Assembly (NCBI RefSeq): GCF_014836535.1
Contig: NZ_JACSQP010000010.1
Span: 37,528 to 75,112, forward strand
Source of the DNA: Microbacterium pullorum
GTDB lineage: Bacteria > Actinomycetota > Actinomycetes > Actinomycetales > Microbacteriaceae
Length of the DNA: 37,585 nt
Direction: 5' to 3'
Below the pieces are notes generated by a model. The model did not search any database, had not been told where the DNA came from, and saw only the letters and a program-made list of their open reading frames with translations. A program made the position numbers and the translations under genes. Shown piece by piece: positions 1 to 8,810 of the stretch (position 1 is its first letter; each line of letters starts with the position of its first letter).

Positions 1-2588
1 GCCTCCTTCGGAGGCCGACGGCGGCCACGGAGGAATCGTGGCGCGAACCCGAGGACGAACGCGAGGACGTCGAAGACGTCCGACCAGCCGTGGATCGGGT
101 CGGCCGAGTACAGTCGCGCGAACGTCGACGCGGCATTGTCGAAGAGCTCGATGGCGAACGCGTGGTCTATGGAGGCCAGCGCGTTGATCATTTCAGCCAT
201 CGCGTCGAGGTCAGATTTCTTCGCCCCCATGAACTCTCGATAGGCGGGTCGATCGAGTTGGAGCGCGGCAGTCTCGCGCAGTTCGCCATTTGCTGCTGTC
301 AGTATCCTGTTCACGCCACGCGAGGTCGAGTAAATGTGGCCCCAGCCGCCGTCAAGCACAAGAGTCGCCAACCGCCTCGGGTCGACGTCGGAGACGAGTT
401 GAGCGGAGAATCTATTCTGCTCACGGTGGTCGTGGTTGTAGAGGGCGTTGATCAGGTCACCAAGTGACCACGCGTTCTGCGGGGTCAACTGACGGAGCCA
501 GTCCGCGATCGAGCCGTGTTGCTCCCGAATGATGGGCAGCACCACCTCAGGGCACCATGTCAGCGTTTCGGTCAGAAGCTGGGCTCCCTCTGCGGTGCTA
601 TCGGCCGGGCTGTCGATGGCTTTGCGAGCTAGTTGCGCCCACCGTGCCGCATTCAGGACATGCGTCTTGTAGCGCAGCACCCATTGAGATTCTCCGACCA
701 GGTTTCGCCCGATCAGCCAACTGCACCCGCGCAGGGGCGTCGAACTCAGCTCGAGGTAGTACGCGACAATCGCCGACGCGACGGTTTGGTCTCCGCGCAC
801 TTCAGCTTCGGGCAGTTCGGGCGGCCGCTGCACTTCGATCCCAGACGGTCGAGCGGCCGTCGGCAACTCTCGCTGGGCCGACGTGATTGGGTGGATCGCG
901 ATCGACTTCTGAGGGGTGTGACTGTAGAACGGCGGGTGCAACATCCATCCGACGACGTGATAGGCAGCCTGCAAATGTGGGCAGCGCAGCCTGCTGTCTG
1001 ACTCGATGATCGCCCTTTGCGACAGCAAGAGATCCAGCGCCGAGTCCAGCCATGCTTGATCTCGACCGAGTATGTCGAGGAGGTTTGAAAGCTCGGACCG
1101 TGTCACACCAGAGTCGACCCCTGCGATCTGTGCGACCGCGACAGCAGTAAGTGCGACGTCGGCGCGGTTTCGTTCGCGGAGATCGAGCGCGAGCCGTTGA
1201 GCGCGCCGCCAGCCCCCCGTGAGTACATAGAAGAATTGCCACGGCGAGCTCTCTCGCTCCGCCGCAGTCAGCCGAAACTCAAGCGGCGTTTGCGTCGGCA
1301 GTTTACCTACTTGGTCATCCAGCGCTTCCACGAGCGGGATGAAGGTGTCCGAGTTGTCACGTATGTGGTGAGCTAGCTGTGCAACGGCGGCGATTCCGCT
1401 TACGTTGATTGTCTTCACACCTCCCGCCACCTGATCAACGCCGACAACTAGAACAAGCCGATTTGGGGTAGCGGACTCGGCAAGCTCGCGGACGACATCC
1501 GCTGGCAGATCCTGCGCGTCGTCTATGAAGAGGATCTTCCGATGGGGGAAGGTTCTCAGGTCTCCGATCCAGGCCCCAATGCTCAGTCCTCGGGCCCCAT
1601 CGCGGAGGCGAAGGATCTCATACCCTCGGCGCGACAACTTTCGCAGCGACTGATAGGCCGTGATGGACTTGCCACTGCCGCTCGGGCCGTTCAGGACCAC
1701 AGCGCGCTGATCAACCAGCGCAGAGACGACCCGGTCTACCTCGGACAGTTCCGGGCACGCGTCAACGTCGGAGGGGCCAAGCCGTTCACCGGCTAAAGCC
1801 GCCTCGATCCCGCGGCTGCCGCCAAAGGTGACGCTGTGCCAACTGCTGGTTTCTTCAGCGTGCAGGAGGTCGGTGGTGATGCGACCGAGCGCTTCATCTG
1901 CTGTGAGAGGGATGTCGTAGTCGCCGACCACGCTCGGCCCGATGCGGATAGTTCTCCACCGGGCGTCGAGCGGGCTGATCAACTCGCGGGAGATCGTTTC
2001 GTCACTCTCGGAGTAGCCCACCACGACGAGGGTGCGGGCGTGGTCGACGACGAGTCGATCAATGCGGGTCCGCACCGCGTCGGTCACGGTGCCGTCCTCG
2101 TGGGGCAAGGTCCACACTGAATCGGGGTCGGCCGCGTCTCCGTGAGGCTTGAAGAGGACGCCCGCAGGAATGGCAGTACCGTACAGACGTTCGTACGCTC
2201 GTTCGAGGGCTGTGTCCCAATTTAGCGATACGACCGTCTCGATGATGTCGGCGTGAATCAAGCGAGCCAGCGCTTCATGGGCTCGTGACGGTTGAGTGCT
2301 GCGGTCCCGGTCGATCGCCGAAAACTGGGACTGGAATCGCGCGCGCGCGCTTGCGTTGCCCGCCAACAATTTCCATGCCCGAGAAGAGTCACGCGGCGTG
2401 CTGGCGCGCGCCGGAAACGGCCTCCCGAGTGACTCGTACAGCAACGCGTCGAGGCCCGCCGTCACGGGGAACCGTGCGGCGATCGACACGCCTGCGCCGA
2501 CAACCGCGACAGCGCCCATGTTGAGCGACTGTCGTAGAGCGCTCAAGGCGCCCGTAATGTCGGCGCCAGCTGCGTCGGTTCGTGCCAT
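1..2588 (-). CDS. SIR2-STAND defence-type NTPase, C-terminus beyond window
   Basis: The minus frame is open from the ATG at 2588 to the window edge, about 862 residues, with no stop. The N-terminal domain has SIR2-family landmarks: VVGAGVS at residues 29-35, SLNWDTALE at 121-129 (Asn123 and Asp125), KPHGD at 147-151 with the catalytic-type His149, and VVVGYSESD at 188-196. A P-loop NTPase follows, with Walker A GPSGSGKS at 301-308 and Walker B ILFIDDAQ at 352-359. A long helical C-terminal part with no clear repeats then runs off the edge. In known SIR2 defence proteins the SIR2 domain destroys NAD+ once the STAND part senses a phage component; that role here is inference from the architecture, which resembles Avs5-type SIR2-STAND proteins. 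An in-frame ATG at 2735 would add 49 low-complexity residues. I prefer 2588 because SIR2 domains usually start near the N-terminus, but neither start has a good ribosome-binding site. Confidence 0.85.
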   Translation of the reverse strand, partial: MARTDAAGADITGALSALRQSLNMGAVAVVGAGVSIAARFPVTAGLDALLYESLGRPFPARASTPRDSSRAWKLLAGNASARARFQSQFSAIDRDRSTQPSRAHEALARLIHADIIETVVSLNWDTALERAYERLYGTAIPAGVLFKPHGDAADPDSVWTLPHEDGTVTDAVRTRIDRLVVDHARTLVVVGYSESDETISRELISPLDARWRTIRIGPSVVGDYDIPLTADEALGRITTDLLHAEETSSWHSVTFGGSRGIEAALAGERLGPSDVDACPELSEVDRVVSALVDQRAVVLNGPSGSGKSITAYQSLRKLSRRGYEILRLRDGARGLSIGAWIGDLRTFPHRKILFIDDAQDLPADVVRELAESATPNRLVLVVGVDQVAGGVKTINVSGIAAVAQLAHHIRDNSDTFIPLVEALDDQVGKLPTQTPLEFRLTAAERESSPWQFFYVLTGGWRRAQRLALDLRERNRADVALTAVAVAQIAGVDSGVTRSELSNLLDILGRDQAWLDSALDLLLSQRAIIESDSRLRCPHLQAAYHVVGWMLHPPFYSHTPQKSIAIHPITSAQRELPTAARPSGIEVQRPPELPEAEVRGDQTVASAIVAYYLELSSTPLRGCSWLIGRNLVGESQWVLRYKTHVLNAARWAQLARKAIDSPADSTAEGAQLLTETLTWCPEVVLPIIREQHGSIADWLRQLTPQNAWSLGDLINALYNHDHREQNRFSAQLVSDVDPRRLATLVLDGGWGHIYSTSRGVNRILTAANGELRETAALQLDRPAYREFMGAKKSDLDAMAEMINALASIDHAFAIELFDNAASTFARLYSADPIHGWSDVFDVLAFVLGFAPRFLRGRRRPPKE

Positions 2589-2847
2589 TGCCTGAGCCCC
2601 TGGATCGGTGTCTCCGCGCCGCGAGTCTGGCGCGCCTCCCAATTGTGCTGCCTCCTCCGCCCCGCTCGCAGACCGTGGACGCCGCGTGTCGGCGCCGGCG
2701 ATTCGACGCTTCGAAGTGAACGTCCTCAGCGACATTGGCGTGAAGAAGAGCGTGCAGGCGTTGCATTACTTGAATTAGGGACAGGTCCGCGAGGCAGATG
2801 GCGGCGGTAGGCGCACTGAGTCACACGCGATCGATCAGGTGGTGCAG

Positions 2848-3669
2848 TCAATCTCGACGTCCGGCTCGTCGAGGTTGGGCCCGCTCGCGATACGCGTCGA
2901 TCAGTTCTTCCGAACGCAAGCAAGCAGTCGCAAAGAAGCTGGCGACGAAGCTGAGCCGAGACGTCCGCGTCGCGGACTGCCCGACTGCTCCGTCCGGGTG
3001 GCGCTCCAGAATGTGGGTCATCGAAACAGGGTTCGCATGCACGATTGAGCTACAGATCCGCCACGCCTCAAGCCCCGAGATCGACGTCCGTTGGGGCTGG
3101 GCCACCGGGTGGGTCTGGTCAACGGCCCCGATGGCCGATGAGCTCCGGACAGCCTTCTCGTAGTCCGCTGGAGAGATGCCGCGTAGCCGGTCGTGAGCCA
3201 GCCGGGTTTGTTCGGCGAGCGTGTCATGGTCCTCCGATGGCTGCCCAACGAACTCATTCCACATTGTTCGATCGGAAGCGATGTTCTGACGGTAGATCCG
3301 CAGAGTGCGACTTGCCGCAAGTTGGTTGCTTTTCGCGTCCAGGATCCAGAGCCCGAGCGAAGACGCTTCAATGGCGGAGCGAATCGTTGAGTACAGCGCG
3401 AAGGGCGGGAGATCACTGCGCAGAACGCGCTCTGTCAGCCGAATGTTATCCGCGGCCACGAGCGCGAAGGTGCGAGCAATCTGCGATGCCTCGAACGGGG
3501 TCGTCAATGCGTCGACTCGAGCCATCCAGCTGCTGGCATCGGGTGAGGGCAGCCGCTGGCTCTGTTGGATGATCTTCAAGACGGTTGGGCGCAAAGAGTC
3601 GAGGTAGGACACTGCCATCCGCTCCAGCGCGACTCCTTCGCGCGTATCCAGCAGCCTCACCGACTCCAT
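2848..3669 (-). CDS. hypothetical helical protein
   Basis: The product is 273 residues, soluble and mainly alpha-helical by composition. The central stretch around residues 95-110 (STIRSAIEASSLGLWILDA) resembles the helical core of several uncharacterised actinobacterial proteins with an arginine, a glutamate and a tryptophan on one helix. I recognise no catalytic motif and assign no family. It is transcribed in the same direction as the SIR2-STAND gene and ends 259 bases before it, so it could be its partner or an independent cargo gene. No overlap or coupling is visible, and I see no promoter in the 233 bases upstream. Confidence 0.7.
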   Translation of the reverse strand: MESVRLLDTREGVALERMAVSYLDSLRPTVLKIIQQSQRLPSPDASSWMARVDALTTPFEASQIARTFALVAADNIRLTERVLRSDLPPFALYSTIRSAIEASSLGLWILDAKSNQLAASRTLRIYRQNIASDRTMWNEFVGQPSEDHDTLAEQTRLAHDRLRGISPADYEKAVRSSSAIGAVDQTHPVAQPQRTSISGLEAWRICSSIVHANPVSMTHILERHPDGAVGQSATRTSRLSFVASFFATACLRSEELIDAYRERAQPRRAGRRD

Positions 3670-3902
3670 CCGACTGAATCTACCGAACGTCTTGCCATGT
3701 CCTGGTTCGGCGGGTCACACCGTGGATCGACTCGCCCGCAAGCCGGTCCATCAACGCGCGAGCCTGAGGATCAACTGGACCAGGCATGCGGGGTTCGCAC
3801 AGGCAGCGGCCAACGAAAACTTCGATCGCATGACCGGCCCGCAGATTTGCACGGTCAACCCCGGCGATGCGGGCAGCATTCGCAGACCTCACCCGAGTCG
3901 AT

Positions 3903-4478
3903 TCAAGGGCGATGATTGGAGCCAGCGGCTTCCCTGATGAAAGCGTCCTCGACAGCGCGACGGCGCGCGACGTCTTCGACGACGAACCTGCGGAAGTCGG
4001 CCGCCCGGTCTTCGATCGGCATCTCTTCGACCGCCGGCGCCGGCTCCTCGCCCGGCCAGGCGGTCTGACGGGTGGGCCGGTCCCGGTCGAGCCGAGAGCC
4101 GCAGGCGGCGACCCAGTCGTGCAGGCGGTCGCGGGCCTCGGCGAAGTCACGGTGCCAGCCGAGGGGAGCGGAGCCGTGCTGCTCCTCGTCGTAGGCGCAC
4201 AACCAGTGGAGGTGCAGGGCGGAGAGTTCCCAGACCAGTTCGGAGTGGCGGTGCCAGAGCGGTGGGATGATCGACGGTCCGAGCCCGTACGTGCGGCGCA
4301 ACCAGTTCACCCACCTGTCCAGTTCGACCCACTCGAACGCCGCTTGATCGGACGTGAGCAGGTTCCAGTTCACCGGACGAGGGATGGTGGGCAGGCCCTC
4401 TGGCTCGGCATCTGGTCCGTCCGGCGCCGGCATATCGAACTCGTAGCCAGGAAACTGCAGAGCTTCGTCGGCAGACAT
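3903..4478 (-). CDS. conserved hypothetical protein, last gene of transfer operon
   Basis: The product is 191 residues, acidic and tryptophan-rich. The core (about residues 45-130) holds WVNWLRRTYGLGPSIIPPLW, HSELVWELSALHLHWLCAYD and GWHRDFAEARDRLHDWV. This pattern of Trp, His and Glu recurs in uncharacterised proteins of actinobacterial conjugative elements and resembles DUF4913-type proteins, although I am not sure of the family. It starts 9 bases after the ssb stop with GAGG upstream, so the two are probably co-translated. No enzymatic motif is visible. Its place beside SSB and the coupling protein suggests a DNA-processing or accessory role. Confidence 0.8.
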   Translation of the reverse strand: MSADEALQFPGYEFDMPAPDGPDAEPEGLPTIPRPVNWNLLTSDQAAFEWVELDRWVNWLRRTYGLGPSIIPPLWHRHSELVWELSALHLHWLCAYDEEQHGSAPLGWHRDFAEARDRLHDWVAACGSRLDRDRPTRQTAWPGEEPAPAVEEMPIEDRAADFRRFVVEDVARRRAVEDAFIREAAGSNHRP

Positions 4479-4487
4479 GGCCCTACC

Positions 4488-4916
4488 TCAGAGGGAGACC
4501 GGCCGCACCGCGGGCTTTGCCGGTGCCGGTGCCGGTGCGGCCAGGGGCGGGGCTGTGTGGCGACGACGTTGGAGGGTGTAGTTCGTCCGTGCGGAGTCAT
4601 GGCCGAGCCGCTTCGCGACGAACTCCTCGGTCTCGACCGTCTCGCCGTCACGTTCTCGTGATGAGCTGTGGGTGTAGCCCTCCGCGATGAAAGCGTCCCC
4701 CTTGTTGAACATCGCGTAGGCCCGCTCAGCGTTCCGACGGAACATCACGAGATCGTGGTACGTGTTCTCCGTTTGGGTGAACGTGCCGTCTTCGTTGCGT
4801 TCGAAATGCTCTTGCCCGATCCGCACCCAGAATCGGGCCTCGCCCTTCGCGTTGAACGCGAGCTGAGGCTCCGATGCGAGGAAACCGGAGAGGGACTGTT
4901 GCGTGTGGATCGCCAT
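4488..4916 (-). CDS. ssb: single-stranded DNA-binding protein
   Basis: This is a 142-residue OB-fold protein of the SSB family. It begins with the typical N-terminal strand (MAIHTQQSLSGFLASEPQL), then GEARFWVRIGQE, and a core of YHDLVMFRRNAERAYAMFNKG followed by FIAEGYTH and a FVAKRLGHD strand, as expected for an element-encoded SSB. The C-terminal tail is Ala/Pro-rich and ends PVSL rather than in the acidic DDDIPF tip of housekeeping SSBs, so it may not recruit the host's SSB-interacting proteins. It would coat the transferred strand in donor or recipient. Translation appears controlled by the leader at 4923-4977, whose anti-Shine-Dalgarno pairs with the GUAGG of this gene. Confidence 0.92.
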   Translation of the reverse strand: MAIHTQQSLSGFLASEPQLAFNAKGEARFWVRIGQEHFERNEDGTFTQTENTYHDLVMFRRNAERAYAMFNKGDAFIAEGYTHSSSRERDGETVETEEFVAKRLGHDSARTNYTLQRRRHTAPPLAAPAPAPAKPAVRPVSL

Positions 4917-4922
4917 CGGAAG

Positions 4923-4977
4923 CTCCTACCGATGGCCGCGGGTCGGCCATCACCAAGTAGGTGCGTCAGCTATCCCC
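4923..4977 (-). promoter_or_regulatory. anti-Shine-Dalgarno leader element, copy 1 (ssb)
   Basis: Read on the minus strand, the leader starts with the head GGGGAUAGCUGACGCACCU (4977-4959). Its CCUAC (4961-4957) pairs with GUAGG (4929-4925), the ribosome-binding site of ssb. Between them lies a perfect 7-bp hairpin, GATGGCC/GGCCATC (4951-4931, loop of 7). The stop codon of the coupling-protein gene (UAG, 4972-4970) sits inside the head, so the element is certainly within a transcript if that gene is expressed as an operon. It probably masks ssb translation until something opens it. Confidence 0.7.
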
Positions 4978-6742
4978 GCCGTAGTTGCTCCTCGACTCGA
5001 GCCCGGTCCTCGCGGAGCAGCGCGCCGTTCGGGCGCGAGCCCCACTCCCGCATGCGAGTGACGATCGGCGGCGCGGCCCTCAGCATCAGGAGCGCGGTGC
5101 CGTACGGCAGCGTCCGGATGACATCGGGCGGCATGATCGGAACCCGCCGGGTTGAACGCTGACTCGAGCGCAGCCCTCGTTCGCCGACGGTGATCGAATC
5201 AGTGACCTCGTCACGGTCGCCGATCAGCGTGGAGAGGTCTTGGAGGTCGCGAGAACCTGAGGCGCCGCCCAGCACGATCTTGGCGATGCTCGCGTCCCAG
5301 ATTGCGGTAGCGGCGTTGTCTCCCCATCGCTGCCGGGCCTGCGCGAGCGACTGAAGCACAGGCATCGTGGTGATACCGGTGCCGCCACCTTCCGCCATCA
5401 ACACGGGCAAGGACGGCAGTGGTGCGAGGTTGCCAATCTCATCGAGCGCCAGAAGGAGTGGCGGGTCAAGCCGCGCGCCCGGAGACCGCGCGGCTACCCG
5501 CCTGGCCGTCTCGACAAGGTCCTCAACGAGGGCAGCGACCAGCGATGAGGATGCGCCGGCGCCGGCACCGGTCGCGAGCAGGTACAGAGTGCCGTTGCGC
5601 CGGAGGAAGGTCTCTGGGTCGAACTGCTCGTCATCGCTCGGGCTGACCGCATCAAGAACACGAGGGTCCGCCAACGCAGCCAAAGCCAGCGAGACGCCTT
5701 GCCAGATCGAATCGCGCGTGCGGGGGTCGGCGTCGATCATCGCATCGAGCGACTCCGCCCATCCGGTTGCAGCTGCAGGGTTGTTCGTCAGGATGGCGAC
5801 CGCGTCCTTCGCCGTGGCAGGGTCCAGTGTCCACCGAAACAACTCGCCGGGCGAACGGCCGTCCAGCGCTGCTGCATGGAGGAGCGCCTGCAGTGCGGTG
5901 CGGGTCTTGCCCTCCCAAAAGCCGCCGTTCTCGACCCCGACGCCCGATAGGCCTGTGCCGGCTGCGAGACCCGCCGCTCGAATCATCGCGGTGAGTGGGA
6001 CCTCGCAACCTCGCACGGGTGACCACCGCAACCCCGCAGGCACACCCGGGGCAAGATGTTGCGGATCGAACACGGCCACAGGCCCCCGCCTCATCCGCGA
6101 GCGAATGGTGGTCGTGAGGTTGTCCGGCCGGGTGGACGTCGTGACGACAGCGCCAGGAGCGTCGAGGATCGCGTTGATGACGATGTGTGCGCCCTTACCC
6201 GACCGGGGAGGACCGATCACGAGAATCGAATCCTCGACCGAGGTCCATACCTTCGCTCCGCGCGCTACCCCGACGAGGTAGCCCACGTCTTCCGGCTGGG
6301 GCTTGGCGACGGATGCTCGGAGGTGCGCGGCCCGCGACAGCAGCGCGCGTTCGGAGGCGGCGTGCCGCACATCGGTCGACGTCGCAATCCCGACGATGCG
6401 GTGGGGATCGGATTTCGTGTGACGAGTGTGATCCCGCAGCACTCGCCAGACCCACCACGCAACGACGGCAACGAGTGCCACGAGAGCCGTCACGACCGAC
6501 CAATACACGAGAGGGTTGAGCGCGGTCGAGCCCAGCGCGATCCCGGGGTCTGCCGGCGAGCTGAAGACACCGAACCCTGCGCCCAGCCCGCCTGTCGGCT
6601 GCTTCGCGCCTGATGCGAAGGCAGCGACATTGCCCGCCAGGCGAAGGATGCCGGCAGCCGCGATGACCGCGCCGAGGGCGAGCAAGGCGAGGTTGGTCAG
6701 CCCGTCGTGACCCGAAACATCCACGCCGTGGTTGCCGGTCAC
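4970..6742 (-). CDS. TraG/VirD4-type coupling protein (T4CP)
   Basis: This 590-residue protein would be the inner-membrane ATPase that links the relaxase-DNA complex to the secretion channel. Two N-terminal membrane segments (about 17-40 and 76-102) precede the ATPase. Walker A is GPPRSGKG at 177-184, with ITT/TRPD-type strands after it, and Walker B is LLLALDEIGNLAPLPSL about 250 residues later, the DEIGN form typical of TraG/TraD proteins. The start is GTG, overlapping the upstream stop as GTGA, so it is translationally coupled. The length suits the family. It lies between the accessory gene and ssb, as in other actinobacterial transfer operons. Confidence 0.92.
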   Translation of the reverse strand: MTGNHGVDVSGHDGLTNLALLALGAVIAAAGILRLAGNVAAFASGAKQPTGGLGAGFGVFSSPADPGIALGSTALNPLVYWSVVTALVALVAVVAWWVWRVLRDHTRHTKSDPHRIVGIATSTDVRHAASERALLSRAAHLRASVAKPQPEDVGYLVGVARGAKVWTSVEDSILVIGPPRSGKGAHIVINAILDAPGAVVTTSTRPDNLTTTIRSRMRRGPVAVFDPQHLAPGVPAGLRWSPVRGCEVPLTAMIRAAGLAAGTGLSGVGVENGGFWEGKTRTALQALLHAAALDGRSPGELFRWTLDPATAKDAVAILTNNPAAATGWAESLDAMIDADPRTRDSIWQGVSLALAALADPRVLDAVSPSDDEQFDPETFLRRNGTLYLLATGAGAGASSSLVAALVEDLVETARRVAARSPGARLDPPLLLALDEIGNLAPLPSLPVLMAEGGGTGITTMPVLQSLAQARQRWGDNAATAIWDASIAKIVLGGASGSRDLQDLSTLIGDRDEVTDSITVGERGLRSSQRSTRRVPIMPPDVIRTLPYGTALLMLRAAPPIVTRMREWGSRPNGALLREDRARVEEQLRRG

Positions 6743-7320
6743 GTGAGATTTCCGATGACGCAGGTGCCGGAGGTCCGTCCCACGAGCATGACCTCACCGT
6801 CGGCGCTGCACTGGCAGACCCCTCGCTCCAGCAGCGCCCGGGCAGACCCGTCAGCGGATGCCTTCGTGTGTCGCACGATGATTGCGACGGCGACATCCTC
6901 TCCGGGGAGGAAGCCTTCCTCGCCGAGCGCTGTGTGCGGCGGCGCGATCAAAGGGACGGGATCGGTCGGAGCGTCGGCCGCCAGCGTGCGCTTCGCCGGC
7001 GCGTCCTCGCGAACCTGCGGCTGTGTGTTCGGGTCAAAGGCTCCCTGCAAGGGGCGGGTGACGAGGTCGGTGAAAACGGTGCCGTCCGTTTCGTAGACGA
7101 GTACCCGCACGGGCGAGCCCCGCGTTTCCAGCACCGTGTCAATGACTGGCGCAAAGGACGACCGGACCCAGGCCGGCCCGAATCGAGGTGGCTCGAACGG
7201 CACGCCGTCGACCGCTACCGTCATCGTGCCGTCTGTGGCGATCGTCATCGAGATCACCGGAAGGACCGGCGGCAACCGAATCGCATCGGTCGTTCCTCCT
7301 ACCGCGTGGGTTGTGCTCAT
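6739..7320 (-). CDS. conserved hypothetical transfer-operon protein
   Basis: The product is 193 residues, starting at the ATG at 7320 that overlaps the VirB4-like stop as ATGA; a longer reading to 7419 would be out of place because it lies wholly inside the upstream gene. A beta-rich N-terminal half (about residues 20-95, with MTVAVDGVPFEPPRFG and VRVLVYETDGTVFTDLV) is followed by a proline-rich linker and a C-terminal half with cysteines in GVCQCSADGEV and GTCVIGN. No signal peptide or membrane helix is visible. Its place between the VirB4-like ATPase and the coupling protein implies a role in the transfer machine, but I recognise no domain. Confidence 0.8.
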   Translation of the reverse strand: MSTTHAVGGTTDAIRLPPVLPVISMTIATDGTMTVAVDGVPFEPPRFGPAWVRSSFAPVIDTVLETRGSPVRVLVYETDGTVFTDLVTRPLQGAFDPNTQPQVREDAPAKRTLAADAPTDPVPLIAPPHTALGEEGFLPGEDVAVAIIVRHTKASADGSARALLERGVCQCSADGEVMLVGRTSGTCVIGNLT

Positions 7321-8810
7321 TTCACGCCCTCCGTCATCCGGCTCGTCGTGTCGAAAGCTGCGAGCTCCGCGGGGTGCAGTTGATGCTGAACCACGAAGCT
7401 GCGGTCCTTGATCCGCCACAGCCCTTGACCTGTGCCGAGGCCCGGCAGCAGGCCCTGTTCCGTGCCTGTGAGACCCAGCGCGCTCGCAGTCGCTCCGAGC
7501 TGGTCCGCCTCCTGCCGGTAGATGATCCGGGTCTCAGCGTTCGCGAGCAGAGACGACGCGATTGCCCGCATGGCCGAGCCCTGGTCGCCGACGTTGTCCA
7601 GGTCGGAGAGCTTGTGGAACACGAGGAGGTTCGCGATCCCGTAGTGGCGAGCGAGTCGCCACTGGGCATCCATTCGTCGCAGCAACGCTGGGTGGGACAT
7701 GAGTCGCCAGGCTTCGTCGTAGATGACCCAGCGCTGCCCGCCGTGCGGGTCAAGGAGGGCGGATTCCATCCATGCTGACGAGCAGGTCATGAGAACGGAG
7801 ACGAGCGTCGCGTTCTCGGCGACTCGTGACAGGTCGAGCGAGATCATGGGGAGGCTCGGATCGAACGTGACTGTGCTGGGACCGTCGAACAGCCCGGCGA
7901 GGTCGCCGGCGACGAGCCGACGTAGCGCGTGACCGACCACCCTGCCGTCCTCGACGAGCCGATGATCAGCCCGTTGAGTTTCGTCGGGCGAGAGAATTCG
8001 TTCAACGACCATAGGCAGGATTGGGACCTCGCATGACCTGACCGCGTCAGCGAGGGCGAGGTCGATCGCGGTGTGCTCCAGCGGACTCAGCGCGCGCTCG
8101 AGCACCGTTTCGGTGAGGGCTCCAATAAGGTCACGGCGACGGGAGGCGACCTGGCCTGCCCAACTCGCATCGGTCACGCCGGACGGGCGGTGCCCTTCAT
8201 CGAGCGGGTTGAGTCGGTTCGCCATGCCGTGTCCGAGCACGATTGCCTGCCCGCCGACGGCTTCGGCGACGGCGGTGTGTTCACCTTTTGGATCTCCGGG
8301 TACGTAGACGCGGCGTCCGAACGGGATCGACCGCGTGTAGAGGCTCTTCACGAGCGACGACTTGCCCGAGCCCACGATCCCCGCCAGGACGATGTTCGGT
8401 GCCGTGATCATTCCGCGGGAGTAGAGCACCCAGGGGTCGTAGACGAACGACGCACCCGAGTAGAGGTCTTGCCCGACGAAGACACCTTGCGAGCCGAGTC
8501 CGCCCTCGGCGAGGAAGGGATACGCGCCGGCGAGGGTCGCGCTGGTGTCCTGGTGGCGCGGGAGTCGGAGCCGACCAGGGGTGCGGAGCGCAGCTGGCCG
8601 TGATTCGCCGGATGCGGGCAGGTACGTGGTCGCGCGACGCTCAGCGCTTTGAGCGTCTGATTCGGCGCGGCCTGCCGCGGAGGCGACGGCTCGCGACTCA
8701 GCGGTGAGCCGTTGGGTAGCTTTCCGTCGGGCGCGGCGCTCCTTCCTGCGTTCCCCGGCCGGGTCGACGAGCACCGCAGTGTGCACTCGTTCGTCCTTCT
8801 GCGGGCTCAC
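7317..8810 (-). CDS. VirB4/TraE-like conjugation ATPase
   Basis: This 497-residue P-loop ATPase would power assembly or substrate handling of the type IV secretion system. The first 85 residues are charged and probably disordered. The ATPase core starts near residue 130, with Walker A AGIVGSGKSS at about 143-152, followed by RVYVPGDPKGEHTAVAEAVG. Walker B is RWVIYDEAW near residue 375, then the QWRLARHYGIANLLVFHKLSD stretch (20 residues or so) that is typical of VirB4-class enzymes. It lacks the long N-terminal domain of classical VirB4, as is common in actinobacterial systems where the SCO6880-type protein may supply it. ATGA overlaps exist on both sides. Confidence 0.88.
   Translation of the reverse strand: MSPQKDERVHTAVLVDPAGERRKERRARRKATQRLTAESRAVASAAGRAESDAQSAERRATTYLPASGESRPAALRTPGRLRLPRHQDTSATLAGAYPFLAEGGLGSQGVFVGQDLYSGASFVYDPWVLYSRGMITAPNIVLAGIVGSGKSSLVKSLYTRSIPFGRRVYVPGDPKGEHTAVAEAVGGQAIVLGHGMANRLNPLDEGHRPSGVTDASWAGQVASRRRDLIGALTETVLERALSPLEHTAIDLALADAVRSCEVPILPMVVERILSPDETQRADHRLVEDGRVVGHALRRLVAGDLAGLFDGPSTVTFDPSLPMISLDLSRVAENATLVSVLMTCSSAWMESALLDPHGGQRWVIYDEAWRLMSHPALLRRMDAQWRLARHYGIANLLVFHKLSDLDNVGDQGSAMRAIASSLLANAETRIIYRQEADQLGATASALGLTGTEQGLLPGLGTGQGLWRIKDRSFVVQHQLHPAELAAFDTTSRMTEGVK

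Noticed and set aside
3680..4150. 156-residue minus-strand ORF overlapping the operon's last gene
   Set aside because: The first two thirds are Arg/Ser-rich shadow of the 3903-4478 gene, and the remaining part has no start or ribosome-binding site of its own.
5367..6281. 304-residue plus-strand ORF
   Set aside because: It is antisense to the TraG-type gene, with Ser/Arg/Pro-rich composition and no ribosome-binding site.
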